Assembly: GCA_928212115.1 (NCBI GenBank)
Contig: CAKMRJ010003334.1
Span: 98,434,851 to 98,498,850 of the forward strand
Direction of reading: 5' to 3'
DNA length: 64,000 bases
DNA from: Lactuca virosa
Taxonomy: Eukaryota; Streptophyta; Magnoliopsida; Asterales; Asteraceae
Shown here: positions 10,027-21,845 of the stretch, piece by piece
Layout: each line of letters begins with the position of its first letter
How positions within the stretch are numbered: the first letter of the stretch is position 1
Position numbers and translations under genes: made by a program
Notes under the pieces: model-generated
What the model saw: only the letters and a program-made list of their open reading frames with translations
What the model was told of the DNA's origin: nothing
Database searches by the model: none

Positions 10027-12144
10027 AATTAGATTCCGTCCTCGAAATCGCCCCTTACCATCCTAGGAACACCAGACAGCTTGAACAACATAATCACAAC
10101 CCCAAGCGTACCACAACCTTCCCAAAGGCAACCGAACCCAACCGTAGCAGAACTTTCCAACCCGATGAAGAACGAATCCTTAATCCCATGCAGAAAACCA
10201 CTTCTACTTTCCCCGAAACCTGAAATCTCAAATTGGTTTGACTCCCCAACAAATCGCCCATACTAAACCACTACCAGGCCAAATCCTCATTGAATTCCAG
10301 ACTTAAACAAAACGCTCCCGACCCTTGATTATCTCTATGCTTCTATTGGGAACAAAATCATTGACCATTCATTGCTGCAGAACACTTTTCTTGATAGAAG
10401 GCTCAAATACTCCTTTGAGTAGAAGACTCATCCCTGCAATGGTTAGAGTCAAAAGAGAGCTGTGCAATAGGTCGAATCACTTACTCTGAGATTATCTAAT
10501 CCAAGTTGCAAGTGGCTTAGCATATTCTACGAATATCAAGCGACTCCACATACGAGTCCCAAATCACTAGTACCACTTCGACTTATCTTGATGCCCCCTA
10601 GCCGCTTTCCAAAAGCATTCGAGACCCCCTGGTCCCAACTTATCTGCCTACTAACCGATTTACCGGATTCCTGCCCGGTTGCTGAGTCAAATAGACACAC
10701 ACAGTCGCCCCATGCGACTTCCAAACGAAAGCCTCATCTGAAAATAATTGCCCTAGCTATCTCGCCACTATGGCTCCAACAATATTTCTGATCCAACCGA
10801 TCATAACGGCCCGACCCACCTGGTGCCACCAAATCCAATGCTAAAACTGAATGTTACATGACCAACTGTAGTCTTATATCACAACCAGCCTCTAACGAAC
10901 TACCACTTTCCTAATTTCATGAATATCGTGGCCTTCCCACAGTCTTACAAACTGACCTACTATGGTCTAATCCATCTGAAGAAATCCATAATCAATCATG
11001 GATTTGCCACACCCTCACCGCTGTACAAGGACCGATGAATGCTACGGGCCACCCCGTAGTCTTACAACACTCCCGCGCTAACTTCCTACCTAGTGAATGC
11101 TATAGGCCACTCCGCAGTCTTACAACACTCCTACACTATCTGCCAAGCTAGTTAATGCTACGAGCCACCCCGCAGTGTTACAACACTCCTATCTTGCCAT
11201 GGCCACCGCCCATAGTCTTACCGCTCATCTATCAATCCATCCATACTCATCCTGAGTCGAACACGCACCAGACTATGCACCCAATCTGGGGCCCAAGTCA
11301 TGCTTGGAACCCCAACCCTGATCCATCTATAAGCCTGCTATCCTTCACCAAGAAGACGCTAACCACTTGTTGGAAGTTTCCTGAACTCCCAACTCACACC
11401 ATCCTCACTCCAGACGGCCACTTGGGCCGCCTTCCCTTCCCGAAGGGTATGTGAAACTCATCCTAGTTTCACGCCTGATTCAGCTTCTGGAAATCTGAAC
11501 GGTTCTCCCCCACTTGGATTCGTCGAAGCTCTCCCAACACGCAAAGTTTGAAGGATTCCCAATCCATCTTACCTCCTTATGGTTGAACCGCCGACAACCT
11601 GCGCTTACCAATACTAGTGTTCCATCACTAGCCAAACCCAATGGTCGTACAACTCTTGAAATCTAGATGAGCACTCCTGAAATCTTAGCAAATCCGACAA
11701 CCCCAAACGCTACCAATGATACAACACCCAAATTTTGAAGTCCTTTATGCTGGTGACAAAGACCAAAACCCTAGCAATAGATCAATTCCTCCTGGCACTC
11801 CCAGTGGCTAACCAAGCTCATGCGACTGCGACCACCATCTTCATGCTACCGCTCCTTCCCTAGCAACGGTAGTGATTAAACCCAAAAGTTCTTCCACAGA
11901 CGACCGTCGATCCCACCAGATCAAATGCTAAAACCACTAAACCCTGACTTTATTGGAGAACTAACCCGCTGATCCTGACCAAAGACCTTCCAAACAATAC
12001 CACTGAATCGATCCCATCATAGAACTGGAACAACAACCGAACACACTGAAACCCGCTCAACAAGATACGACCCATTACCGACCCACTAATGATTCATGGC
12101 ATGCAAATGACACATAATAATTCTTGATGATATAACCCAAACAA
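10027..12144 (-). other. G1 non-coding region between gag and 3' LTR
   Basis: About 2.1 kb where protease, reverse transcriptase and integrase would be expected; no pol motif was found in any minus-strand frame. It holds a 58-bp tandem repeat with units starting at 11038, 11096 and 11154 (AATGCTA...GGCCAC...AGTCTTACAACACTCC). Those units contain inverted arms such as CTACGGG/CCCGTAG. The stretch 10395-10520 resembles the G1 5' leader at 56485-56570. Open frames here (for example 11155-11454 on the plus strand) look incidental. Confidence 0.6.
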
Positions 12145-13347
12145 TTAACAGAGAATTAAACCCAAGATAATGTTTAACCAAACCAATACAAAATCCCAAG
12201 CAATATAAATACTGATAATAACCAAGGAGAAAGCAAAAGATAACATACCCGTGATATCACCTGCTGGAGTCCTGGCCTCCCCTGTCTGACACTGCAATGC
12301 TCGGCTCCTCTCTGCTGGGGTTCCTTCCCTACCCTCACGACCATCAGTGATCCATAAAGTAACCGGAGCAAGTGCACTCATTGCTCCTCCCCTCATCATC
12401 GGACAATCGGCCTTCTTGTGGCCCACTTGGTTGCAGTGAAAACATAACGGGCTTGCCCCCTGAGGACAATCCCTGCTGACATGACCAGCCCTACTATACT
12501 TGTAGCATCCCATACCCCTAGAATGGCAAACCCCATCGTGTAGTTTCCCGCATGTGTTGCACTGACCCCGGCCCTGCTGGCCCCTCAATCGTTGATCTGA
12601 AGTCTTGGGTCTCTTTTCGGGACTCTCCACTTCCTGCACCTGATCTGGCCCCCTCTTCCCCAGGTGCTACAAATCGATCTCTGGCTCTTGGGCTCTAGAA
12701 ACCATATCATTCAGGGTCTTGCACCTTGATATAATCACAAACTCTCTGATGTCATCCCTCAGCATATCATGATACCGTACCTTCTTCATCTCATCATCTG
12801 CTGCATACTGTGGAACCAATAAAGCCCTCTCCCAGAACTTGGCAGTGATCTCTACCACAGTCTTGGTAGTCTGACGAAGATCCTGAAACTCCCTCGCCAA
12901 CTTTTATACCTCAATACCTGGCGTGAACTCAGCCCTAAACCGGGTCACAAACTCATCCCACATCATCGTCTCCAAGGCCTCGCCTCCCAAGGCAAAGTCT
13001 ACCTCCTCCACCAATCTCGAGATCTGTCTTTCAGAAGATAGGAAGCAAATCTGACCTTCGACCCCTCGGGGCAGAAAGTCGTCCTGAACGTGTTAGCCAT
13101 ATCCACTAACCATCTCTTACTGGCAATGGGGTCTTTCTACCCAAAGAACATGAGAGCTCCACAAGCACGGAACTCACGGAAAGAAAGAGTGTGAGCTCCA
13201 ACGATAGCCATAACCTCAGCACAGAACGCGCCCAAGTGCTCATCCAAAATCTCCAGAATCCCCTCCTTGACCGTATCAAAAATCACATGAGTCTGCTCCA
13301 AAATACCGCGGGTAATCTCCGACGAGATGAATTCCCGCATCTGCTCG
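12145..13347 (-). pseudogene. G1 gag (capsid and zinc knuckles), broken
   Basis: Structural gag protein of a Ty3/gypsy element. From 13347 downward the frame shows MREFISSEITRGILEQ, then after a TAG at 13137-13139 KDPIASKRWLVDMANTFRT and SYLLKDRSRDWW. A one-base loss near 13008 shifts the frame; a stop follows EFTPGIEV, and capsid continues with LAREFQDLRQTTKTVVE. Another stop follows EPEIDL near 12664. The nucleocapsid has three knuckle-like motifs: CNTCGKLHDGVC, CYKYSRAGHVSRDC (second Cys replaced by Tyr) and intact CFHCNQVGHKKADC. The 5' end of this gene lies at 56063-56122, on the far side of the G2 insertion, and the frame matches exactly across it. No protease follows. The last 40 codons (below about 12250) look non-coding, and CACGG|GTATGT there could be a splice donor. 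Confidence 0.85.
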
Positions 13348-13771
13348 CTAATTGTAACATCCTGTTTATTAAATATATAAATAGATAAAATTGATGAACG
13401 AATAGTCGCCCTAAATCCATATTATTTAGTGGAGTGTTGGTTTTGGAGAGCCGAATGTTATAATTTGGATTATTCGGGGGGTTAAAGTGTAATTCCGGGG
13501 CTTATTTTGTAAATATTTTTAGAAGACAAGGTGTGTTTGGTATCATTTGGACTTGATATGAAAGGATTTTGGATGTCTGGGGATAAAAGGGTAAATTATG
13601 TACCTTAGTTGAAAAGAATTTGTCAAGCAGGGGCTGTTTTGTAAAATTCAGAGTTAATTTGTAAAGGGTTTCAGGAGGCAAGGTTTAAATGGTAAATTAT
13701 GGGCTTTATTTGAAAGGAATGAGGTCGGAGGGGCTGATAATGTAAATATGGGAAAGTTATTCATAACCGGG

Positions 13772-13779
13772 TATATAAC
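13772..13779 (+). promoter_or_regulatory. TATA box of G2 LTR
   Basis: TATATAAC in GGGTATATAACCC, about 420 bp into the LTR, where a U3/R boundary is plausible. Transcription would start near 13800. Inferred from motif and position only. Confidence 0.4.
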
Positions 13780-15530
13780 CCATCCCGTAAACCCTAACCC
13801 TAATAGAGGGATACAACCGCCATTGTCGGGACTCTTTCAACCGCCACCCCCCCTTGCTTGCTCTCAGACGCCGCCACCACCACTCATGTCGTCGGACGTC
13901 GCACGTAGATGGGGAGGAACCACTGTGACCGGTCGAATGAGCCTCGTTGGAGGAGCTGTCGTCGTTGTTGGAACCGTGGGACCACCAGAAGCGCCGAGAC
14001 CCTCTAGTTGCCGCCTTGGTGAGGCGATTGCCACTTGGTCACTGCTACTCCGCCATCGGAGCCCCACGACTGCAAGCACCGCTGACGACGATGAATCCAG
14101 AGGAGCTAGAACTTTGCTGCTGCTACGCCACCCTCTTCGCTTCTCCTTTTGTTCCGTCGTCAGCCACGACCTGCCGCCGTTGTCTCCGGCCAATGGTGTC
14201 GCTACTGCTGTTTATGTTGAAGACGTGTGTCGTCGGTTCGTGGGTGTCCTGTTTGCTGGTGTGTGTTGCTGCGTGTTTTGAAACCAAAGGAAACCACCGC
14301 CACCACCGTGAGGTTGTGGCTGCCATTGTGAAACAGCTACTGCCGCCGCCGTGAGCCACCAGGTGGGTGGCTGGACCCTTTGAACAAATTGGAATAGTAT
14401 GTGTGTAATTGTAGATGGTGTTTGATGGCCAGAAAACAGAAAAGATATTAGTGTGTGTGTGTTATTGGGAATTGTGTTGTAAATTGTAATCGTGACGAAA
14501 TAATGAAAAGAAAACTCAAAACCACCACCGTGAGGTGGTGGCCGCCGTCGTGAGCCGCCGTTGACCACCACTACCCGAGGTGGTAGTGGGTGGTGCCCGA
14601 TTAGCGAAACCCTAATGGGCCTAATGAACCCTTCTTAATCAAAAGACCTAGATTTTGGGCCTATTGGGCTATGATTGGTTTGGAAATCCTAATTAGGGTT
14701 TAGAAAACCCTAATATTGGATATATGGGTTTTGGACTGTCGGAACTTGCATTTTGGATGACCGGATTGGGATTGTGTATTAAGCCCGACCACACTACATG
14801 ATTAACCCAATTTATTGATGGACTTAATGGATTAAGTCCTTAATGGGTTAAGTGAGAAACACTTAACCCTAATCGTCATTTTATGTGAAAACCCCTAATT
14901 GGATTTGGGTTCTTATTGGGCCATTTATTGGACTAAGCTGCTGTGGGCCTTTGTGGGCTAATTGGGAACATATTTATGGACTAAGGAAATTATTGGGCTT
15001 TAGGATAAGACCCATTAGAGAGGCTTGGGCCCAATTTGGAAAATTGGGCCATAAGTGGGCCATGATTGGGCCTTGAAGATTATTAGCTCTTGGGCCATCA
15101 GAATGCCAAATGTTTGGACTAGAATAATTGTTTGGGCCTTAAAATAAGTCAATGTAGAGGTTTGGGCCCAATTTGGAAAATTGGGCCATATGTTGGGCCT
15201 TGGTTGATTATTAGGCCTTTGGGCCTTGAGAGTGTGAGTTTGGGCCTTGATTTTGAACCAAGCCAGGTTAGGGGTAAAATGGTCCATTTACCCCAAGTTT
15301 AGACTTATGGTTACGTATTAGAACCCAATTATTAATTGGGTGTCATTTTGATGATTGACAGTTCGGGAATCTGTTAACCAGCAATGGGAGTTTTATTCGC
15401 GGGACTTCAGCAGTGCCAGGTGAGTCTCCTTACCATACCAATGGGTCTAAGGCACCAAGGTCGGCCCATTTTCAGATATGTGATATGCTAGCTGATTATG
15501 TGTTATGTTAGTATGACATTTGCATGGAAG

Positions 15531-16047
15531 ACCTCGGGGGGTTCCCGAGGCAGTAGACTAAGAGCATGTGGGGGTTCCTATGGCAATTAGTTATATGTGT
15601 TATGTGGTATGCTAGCCATTATGTGATATGCGGTATGCTAGATATTTCTTTGATATGCTGTGTGCTAGTTGACTCTGTGTTGCTTGCATGGAAGATCTCG
15701 GGGGGGGGGGGGTTCCCGAGGCAGTTAGATATCAGACCATGTGGGGGTTCCCATGACATTCCAGGCTAAGACTATGTGGGGGTTCCCATGGCATTTGGTG
15801 TACGACCTTGGAGGGTTTCTAGGGCATCCTTAGGCTAAGACTTCGGGAGGTTTCCGAGGCACCTGGTGTAAGACCCTGGAGGGTTTCCAGGGCATCCTTA
15901 TATGTTTGCATGTTTAGCTTATATGTTTGAATGTATGGTTGATTGATAGTTGGTGAAGACCATGTGGGGGTTCCCATGGCAGTGGGCTAAGACCATGAGG
16001 GGGTTCCTATGGCACCCGGAGTAAGACCTTGGAGGGTTTCCACGGCT
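15531..16047 (+). repeat. G2 LTR tandem stem-loop array
   Basis: About eleven units of 33-36 bp (with gaps) follow the plan AAGACC, arm, G-rich loop ending GTT, arm, GGCA. Arms differ but stay paired: CCTCGG/CCGAGG (15532-15550), CCATG/CATGG (15959-15979), CCCTGGA/TCCAGGG (15874-15892), CTTCGG/CCGAGG with a wobble (about 15841-15860) and CCTTGGA/TCTAGGG with two wobbles (about 15806-15824). One unit (16027-16047) has a single mismatch. The array recurs in the G2 3' LTR at 44630-44822 and 55603-55695. Confidence 0.75.
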
Positions 16048-16404
16048 TCCTTATATGATTATATGCATGGCTTATGTGATTGATATGGCTTATGTGATAT
16101 ATGTAGCTTTATAGCTAATATGATATTTGTTATGTGGATTGCGTGTGGGCTAAGCTCTGGGGAACTCACTAAGCTTCGTGCTTACAGTTTTGTTTATTGT
16201 TTTAGGTATCTTTGTTTTGGAAAGGAAGGGCTCAGCTTGATCGCAGCGCACACACCCATGATTTCCGCAATGAATGATTTTGGGAGGAACTCTGATAAAT
16301 GTTTTTAATTAACAATCTTTTGGAATGATTGGAATAAATGATATCTATGTTTGGGTTATATTAAAAATGAAATTTTTACCCCCTGATTGTTGGGTCGTTA
16401 CAAG

Positions 16405-16418
16405 TTGGTATCAGAGCC
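16405..16418 (+). other. G2 primer binding site
   Basis: TTGGTATCAGAGCC two bases after the LTR end matches the complement of the plant initiator methionine tRNA 3' end, the usual primer site of plant gypsy and copia elements. It fixes G2 on the plus strand. Confidence 0.9.
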
Positions 16419-17129
16419 TTGGTTTGAGGGATTCGGACATTCTTTCGGGTGTGTCTGAACTCAAACTGAGGATCTGTAAAGTTTTCAAAAGAAAAATGTT
16501 TTACGGAAAGAATTTATAAGACAGGAAAGGGTGTGGTGCATGCAATCAGCCGAGCTCAAGTAAGTTTCTCCAGAATACCCATATATGTTATTTGTTATGA
16601 CTTAGCTTATGAATCTGAGAATCGCATGCTAGTTAGGGCTAGGAGAGATGCCTTTACATGTTGTATGAGCTGGTAGACTTGCATGCTAGTGCTGAGTAGT
16701 CAGTAATAGATTGGCCTGATATGTGATGCTTGTAGCCTTGGAAATATTGTATGCCATGCTTGAATGAGAAGGATTATTGGCATTAGTAACTGCTAAGTGT
16801 ATGCTTTTAAAATTGTATACGGTTAGGATCTTATAGCCTTAGAATAATTGATTTGGCCTTATTTCCTATTCCTCGTCTGGTTGTGGTCCTAGAATCATTA
16901 CCCTAAACTGTTTTTGAACAAATAAACTTGTTTTTGATGTGGTAATGATTGTGCTTATCCAATTTCAAAGATAATTGTCAAAGTTTCAATTTTTATATTA
17001 GTTTATATGATTCTTGAAAATTGTTGATGTGAATTATCCTTGCTTATGAGTTTTGCTAGATCATAGATATTATTTGACATTTCTTGTTAGTTTAATTATT
17101 GATCTAAATGCCTTTTAATGGACTCCATA
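16419..17129 (+). other. G2 untranslated leader, cut by G3
   Basis: No coding frame recognised. Parts such as the AATCAGCCGAGCTCAAGTAAG stretch near 16545 match the G1 leader (about 56935-56955, opposite strand), so the two families are related. The G2 gag-pol that should follow is absent from the window. The last five bases (CCATA, 17125-17129) are the candidate target duplication of G3. Confidence 0.6.
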
Positions 17130-20100
17130 TGTCACACCCCCGAACCAGACGGCGGAAACGTCTGAGGGCTCGTGTGACTCAAATTGAATATCATCACAAT
17201 GAATATACATGAAACATAACATAAACTTCACCATGCATCAATACATTACAACTGACATTGTTCACATCAAGTACATTGTTTAAATTTTACATATCCATAA
17301 CGTAAACTGTTTGAAAGTTGTCAAAACATAACACCCTATCATACTTGGCATTACTCTTCAGTTTACCTGTTACCTGAGAATACAAGTTATTTTGAAAAAC
17401 GTCAACATATGGAATGTTGGTGAGTTCATAAGCAGGGTTGTTATGAAAATGTTTTGTGTAGTTTATAAAAAAACCCAGAAAATCCGATATTTTCTGAAGG
17501 GACAATTGTTTATACCAAAGTGTGAAGATCCATAAGTTTGTGCATGAATGATTTCAAAGCGTGTATAAATGAGAAGTTTTGCATTATAGTTATTGAAAAG
17601 TACAAGTGAATGGTGTTGATTTCCTCGAAAAACCCGATGTTTTCCGATAAGATAATATAATTGTTTCAAATTGTTATACCGTCACAACGAATGATTATGA
17701 TTTTCCTTGATTACTCGGATAGTATTGGATTTATTTTTATGTGAGTCGTTATAACCATGCATGATAATGACTAGTTCGTCTGTCTTGACATTCTAGCGAA
17801 CGCCGGAATTGATCTTAAGATTTTGTCACCCTAGACTGGCCGAGTCTAACTGTAGCGAACAGCTGAGGTGTGGGGGAGTCACCCCCGTATAGATCTATAC
17901 ACAAACTCTCGCTCTCCCTCCAGGAGACTTTGATTATAACTACAGACTACGAACGACACTTAGAGGTGTCACCCGTTATTACTCACTTAATCCAAATGAA
18001 ATTGATTACCATTGATTAACGACCTGTATTTGTTTACTTGAATTGAAGGTAAGCCTAACAAACGAGGAGAAGAGGATTACAAGGTCTTGCTAATTACGTG
18101 TGTTATTTAAGGCTGTTGGTTATACGAAGGACATGTTGGCCCATTTCACATTTGATTTATTTGGACCTTACTAGCAATGCTAATGTGCCACTGAGGCCCA
18201 ATAGCACATAAAAGCCATTGAGGGTCCCTTAAACATGTAATTGGGTCACAGGAGGCCCAATAGACATGTCTTATCATCGTTAGGCCCAAAAGTCATGTCA
18301 ATGGGTCACGAAGGCCCAATAAGCATGATTAGGATCTTTCAAGCCCAACTATTTGAATATTTACTTGTTTTAGGTATAGTATAAATTGTCGGAAGCTTGA
18401 TTGAACAATTGTTAAATTCGCAACTGCACGAAACTTGTCGATTGTTTATAACGATATTTGAAAATATATGTATATTCTTCATTCTATTTTCATAAGTTGT
18501 AATTTGGTATTTTTGACCCAAATATCTTAATAATAAAGTAATTGACTCAAAATATTGGTTTGACCCATTCAGCCCTTCTTTAATAAAAATGACAATTTTA
18601 GTCCCTTGTAAAAAAAAAGACATTTTTGATCCATAGACTTGTTTAAGAAATGTTTTTAGCTCAAAATTTACTCTTTGGAAATTTCAGTCCCTTCAGCAAA
18701 GAGTTTTTCAGTTAAAGTCCAAGCTTTTCGCAACTTTTACAATTTTGGCCCAAATTGCAAAAAACTTTACATTTTTTTATCCTTTTTGGAAAATAAGTCA
18801 TTTTGACCCCTGAAATAGTTTTGTTTACCCTTTTTACCCCCTGTTTTGAGAAATCTACCATTTCAATCCCTTGAAAACCATATTTTCGCAATTTTTGGGC
18901 CTATGGGCCGAAAAGCCCAAAAATTGGCCCATTAAGCTACAAATTTCATTTCTAGTCCCTTGGAGAGCATAATATTCATAAAAACATTTATTTTAACTGT
19001 TTTGACTCTTTTGGCCCTTAAGAAAACCGTGAATGACAATTTTTAACCCAACTTTTGTTTATTTGACAAGTATAGTCCAAAAATGAGTTTTATGTTGCAA
19101 TATGTTTATTATAACTTTAGAGGGTAATTTTTCTTGACTTGTGTAGTGTAATATATCTTAGATCATGTTTATTTTCCTTCTTGTGCCATAGATCTCGTGA
19201 TTTCTTTCCTTTTTGTTACATATTTACCACATAAACACATAAAATCACACATGCATACATGAAAGCACACATCACATACACATGCACATAGATCTACACA
19301 TTTTACTTGTATTCTCCCCCATAAAACTTGTGAAAACCGAAAATAGAGGGGTATGAACTCACCTTTGCTTGTTGTTTTCGATTTGAAGAAGAAAGGGAAG
19401 AGTTTGATGCTATTTTTCGGCCCTAGCAAGCTTTCTTGGGTTGATTTCAAACTTAAGAAGCTTCTAAGGAGTAGATCACGAAATTTGTGTGAGTTAGGAA
19501 GAAGTTTTGATGAAATTAAGAGACTAGGTTATGGATCTAAACAATAACTTACCAATGATGATGATTATTGTGGAATAACCTTCTTGAAAAGCCCTAACTC
19601 TCGAAAATTTTGAAGGAGAAGTGAAGAAGTTGTTGTGAGTTCTTGAGAGAAGCTTAAGTGAATTGTGTGTGTGTGTTTTTCCTTTGGCCGAGAGATAAGA
19701 AGAAGAGAAGGAGAAGAGAGAGAGGTGAAAGGATGGATGCATGGAAGTATGTGAGATTTGCATGGAAATCCCATAGGTAATAAGGAGGTGGCTAACCCTC
19801 CTTAATCCCCTAATTTCTCTTTTTTTTTCTTTTTACTTGGGCCGAGAGAGGGAGAAGAAAAAGAATAGTTTGGACCTTTGTGTCTTGAGTCCATATTATG
19901 GGCCCATTTTGATGATTTTCGGCCTATTTGGTCTTTGGAGATGGTTCACGGCCCAATATTCATCAAAGTATGAGTTTTATGGCCCATTGGGGCTAATTAG
20001 ATTTGTTATGGCCCAATAAGGCCCATTAAAGATAAACTAGTCCATTCTAGGCTTATGAGGCCCAAAATGTTAAGTTTCATGCAAATGGGTCCAATTAGGG

Positions 20101-20366
20101 CCCATCTAAGAGTTCTAAGCCCAAAATAGTCAAATTGGAAGCTTATTGGTCCATTGGGCCCAATAAGGAAATCCTAGTCCAAAATGGACTTAAACCGGGA
20201 TTTTTAGGGTTTCCAATTTTTTTTTGTTGACTATTTGAATGTTTGTATAGGGTATTTGATGGAATTTTGTTGTCATTGAATAAACACCATACATGTTTTC
20301 AAGTTCTAGCTACAATGTCATTCTTTGTTAAGTGTTTACAACGTATCAGAATTCCTAGTTGTGACA
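17130..20366 (-). mobile_element. G3 3' LTR
   Basis: 3237 bp; minus strand runs TGTCACAACTAG (20366) to GGGGGTGTGACA (17130). It is the 3' LTR because minus-strand integrase and the polypurine tract lie directly above. Its terminal 45 bp include the inverted arms CAGACG/CGTCTG (17146-17162), shared with solo LTR S1. It also contains GGCCCA-rich DNA (18120-18330, 19840-20170). The 5' LTR is not in the window. Confidence 0.85.
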
Positions 20367-20385
20367 TCATCCCCCGTTAGAGGGA
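20367..20385 (-). other. G3 polypurine tract
   Basis: Minus strand reads AACGGGGGATGA directly before the LTR start TGTCACAA. Position and purine content fit the plus-strand primer. Confidence 0.6.
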
Positions 20386-20411
20386 ATTTCGTCCCGAAAT
20401 TCTTTTTAAAG

Positions 20412-21260
20412 CTAGATTTGAGGATGCGAGAATAGGTGAGGGTACTTCTGCTTCATCTGGTCTTCGCGTTCCCATGTGAATTCTGGTCCACGTTTCGCGT
20501 TCCACCGAACTTTCACAATCGGAATGCGACTTTGCTTAGTACGCTTCACTTCCCTGTCCATGATTTCGACTGGTTCTTCGATGAACAGGAGATTCTCGTT
20601 GATTTCGATTTCTTCTAATGGAATGACGAGAGTTTCGTCGGATAAGCACTTCTTTAAATTGGAAACATGGAACACGGGGTGTATACTACTGCTGAGCTCA
20701 GTCGGTAGCTGCACTCTATAAGCCACTGGACCTATCCGAGCAAGAATCTCGAAGGGTCCAATGTATCGTGGGTTTAGTTTTCCCCGTTTCCCAAAACGAA
20801 TCACCCCTTTCAAGGAAGAGACCTTTAACAACACCCGATCCCCGACTTGAAATTCCAAGGGCTTTCGCCGCTTATCAGCGTAGCTCTTCTGTCTGTCTCG
20901 TGATGATTGCAGTCGGGCTCTGATCTGAATTATCTTCTCGGTCATTTCGCGTAAGATTTATGGTCCCATTAATGTATTGCCTGGTGTCTGTCCTCTTGCT
21001 AGCTGAGTGTCACCTACCTCAGCCCAACACAACGGTGATCTACATTTACGCCCATACAATGCCTCGAAAGGAGCAACTTTGATGCTTGAGTGATAACTGT
21101 TGTTGTACGAGAATTCGATCAAAGGCAAGTGGGTATCCCACGACCTTCCAAAATCTATCACACATGCGCGAAGCATATCTTCTAGCGTTTGAATGGTTCG
21201 CTCGCTTTGACCATCCGTTTGTGGGTGGTAGGTAGTGCTCATGTCAAGTTGTGTTCCCAT
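20412..21260 (-). pseudogene. G3 integrase C-terminal half with chromodomain
   Basis: Last part of a gypsy polyprotein. From 21260 downward: STTYHPQTDGQSERTIQTLE, whose Glu is the third catalytic residue of the integrase DDE triad; NSYHSSIKVAPFEALYGRKC; then one stop codon (20955-20957) after QTPGNTLMGP. Next come the GPF/Y-type segment (NPRYIGPFEILARIGPVAYR), HPVFHVSNLKKC and a chromodomain-like tail (PVEIMDREVKRTKQSRIP, VKVRWNAKRGPEFTWERE) to YPHLF at 20412. That tail marks a chromovirus, probably of the Tekay/Del type. Stop and upstream frameshift make it inactive. Confidence 0.9.
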
Positions 21261-21306
21261 AGCTTTCTGAAGCGATTGCCAAAAGCGTGAAGTAAACCTA
21301 CTATCT

Positions 21307-21717
21307 CTATCTGAGATGATAGATATTTTGCACTCCGTGGAGTCTCACAATTTCCTTGATATAGGTCCTTGTCAATCGCTCCATCTTGTATGACTCTTTT
21401 ATTGGCAGGAAATGAGCGGATTTTGTCAACTTGTCAACTATTACCCATATGGTATCCAAACCATCAGTCGTCTTGGGTAGTTTGGTCACAAAGTCCATAG
21501 TAATCCTTTCCCATTTCAACTCGGGAATTACTGGTTGTTGTAGTAATCCCGAGGGCTTCTGATATTCCACCTTTACTTTAGCACACGTGAGGCACTTGCT
21601 AACGTAAGTGGCAATTTCTGCCTTCATGTTAGGCCACCAATAATGCTGCTTGATATCCAAGTACATCTTATCTGAACCCGGATGGATGGAGTATCGTGTA
21701 TTGTGGGCTTCATTCAT
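21307..21717 (-). pseudogene. G3 integrase zinc finger and core
   Basis: HHCC zinc-binding region (YSIHPGSDKMYLDIKQHYWW, then CLTCAKVK) followed by the catalytic core starting WERITMDFVTKLP (first Asp). A frameshift near 21325 puts the SDRDSRF segment with the second catalytic Asp into another frame. Between 21718 and 21800 the linker to RNase H is still readable (YYFMNRI, IPKLGGF) but has TGA for the expected Trp. The order RT-RNaseH-IN identifies Ty3/gypsy. Confidence 0.9.
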
Positions 21718-21845
21718 GACTACTTCTCTGAATCCCCCAAGTTTAGGGATTCAAATGCGGTTCATGAAATAATATGCTCCGTCCTCCTTCACTTCGAAAT
21801 TCTTTTCCATTCCACGTAACGCTTCGCTTGTTTTGTTTTCTGTCT

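Larger units (their letters stand above)
13353..16402 (+). mobile_element. G2 5' LTR
   Basis: 3050-bp plus-strand LTR, TGTAACATCCTG to GGGTCGTTACA, followed by an iMet primer site. Flank CTAAT (13348-13352) is repeated exactly at 56058-56062 beyond the matching 3' LTR end, so G2 inserted into G1 gag. It contains a TATA box (13772), a GC-rich trinucleotide-like stretch (13800-14360) whose open frames are probably untranslated, GGCCCA-rich inverted repeats (15025-15235), a stem-loop array (15531-16047), a G-run (15700-15712) and the conserved AACTCACTAAGC block (16155-16185). Confidence 0.9.

Noticed and set aside
11155..11454. 99-codon plus-strand frame in the G1 internal region
   Set aside because: It overlaps the 58-bp tandem repeat, is Pro/Thr/His-rich by composition and has no homology cue.
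13748..14354. Long overlapping open frames (177 and 135 codons) in a GC-rich stretch
   Set aside because: They lie inside the G2 LTR, consist of low-complexity Pro/Ser/Arg/Val-rich sequence from CCG/CAC-type repeats, and overlap in several frames on both strands. No domain is recognisable.
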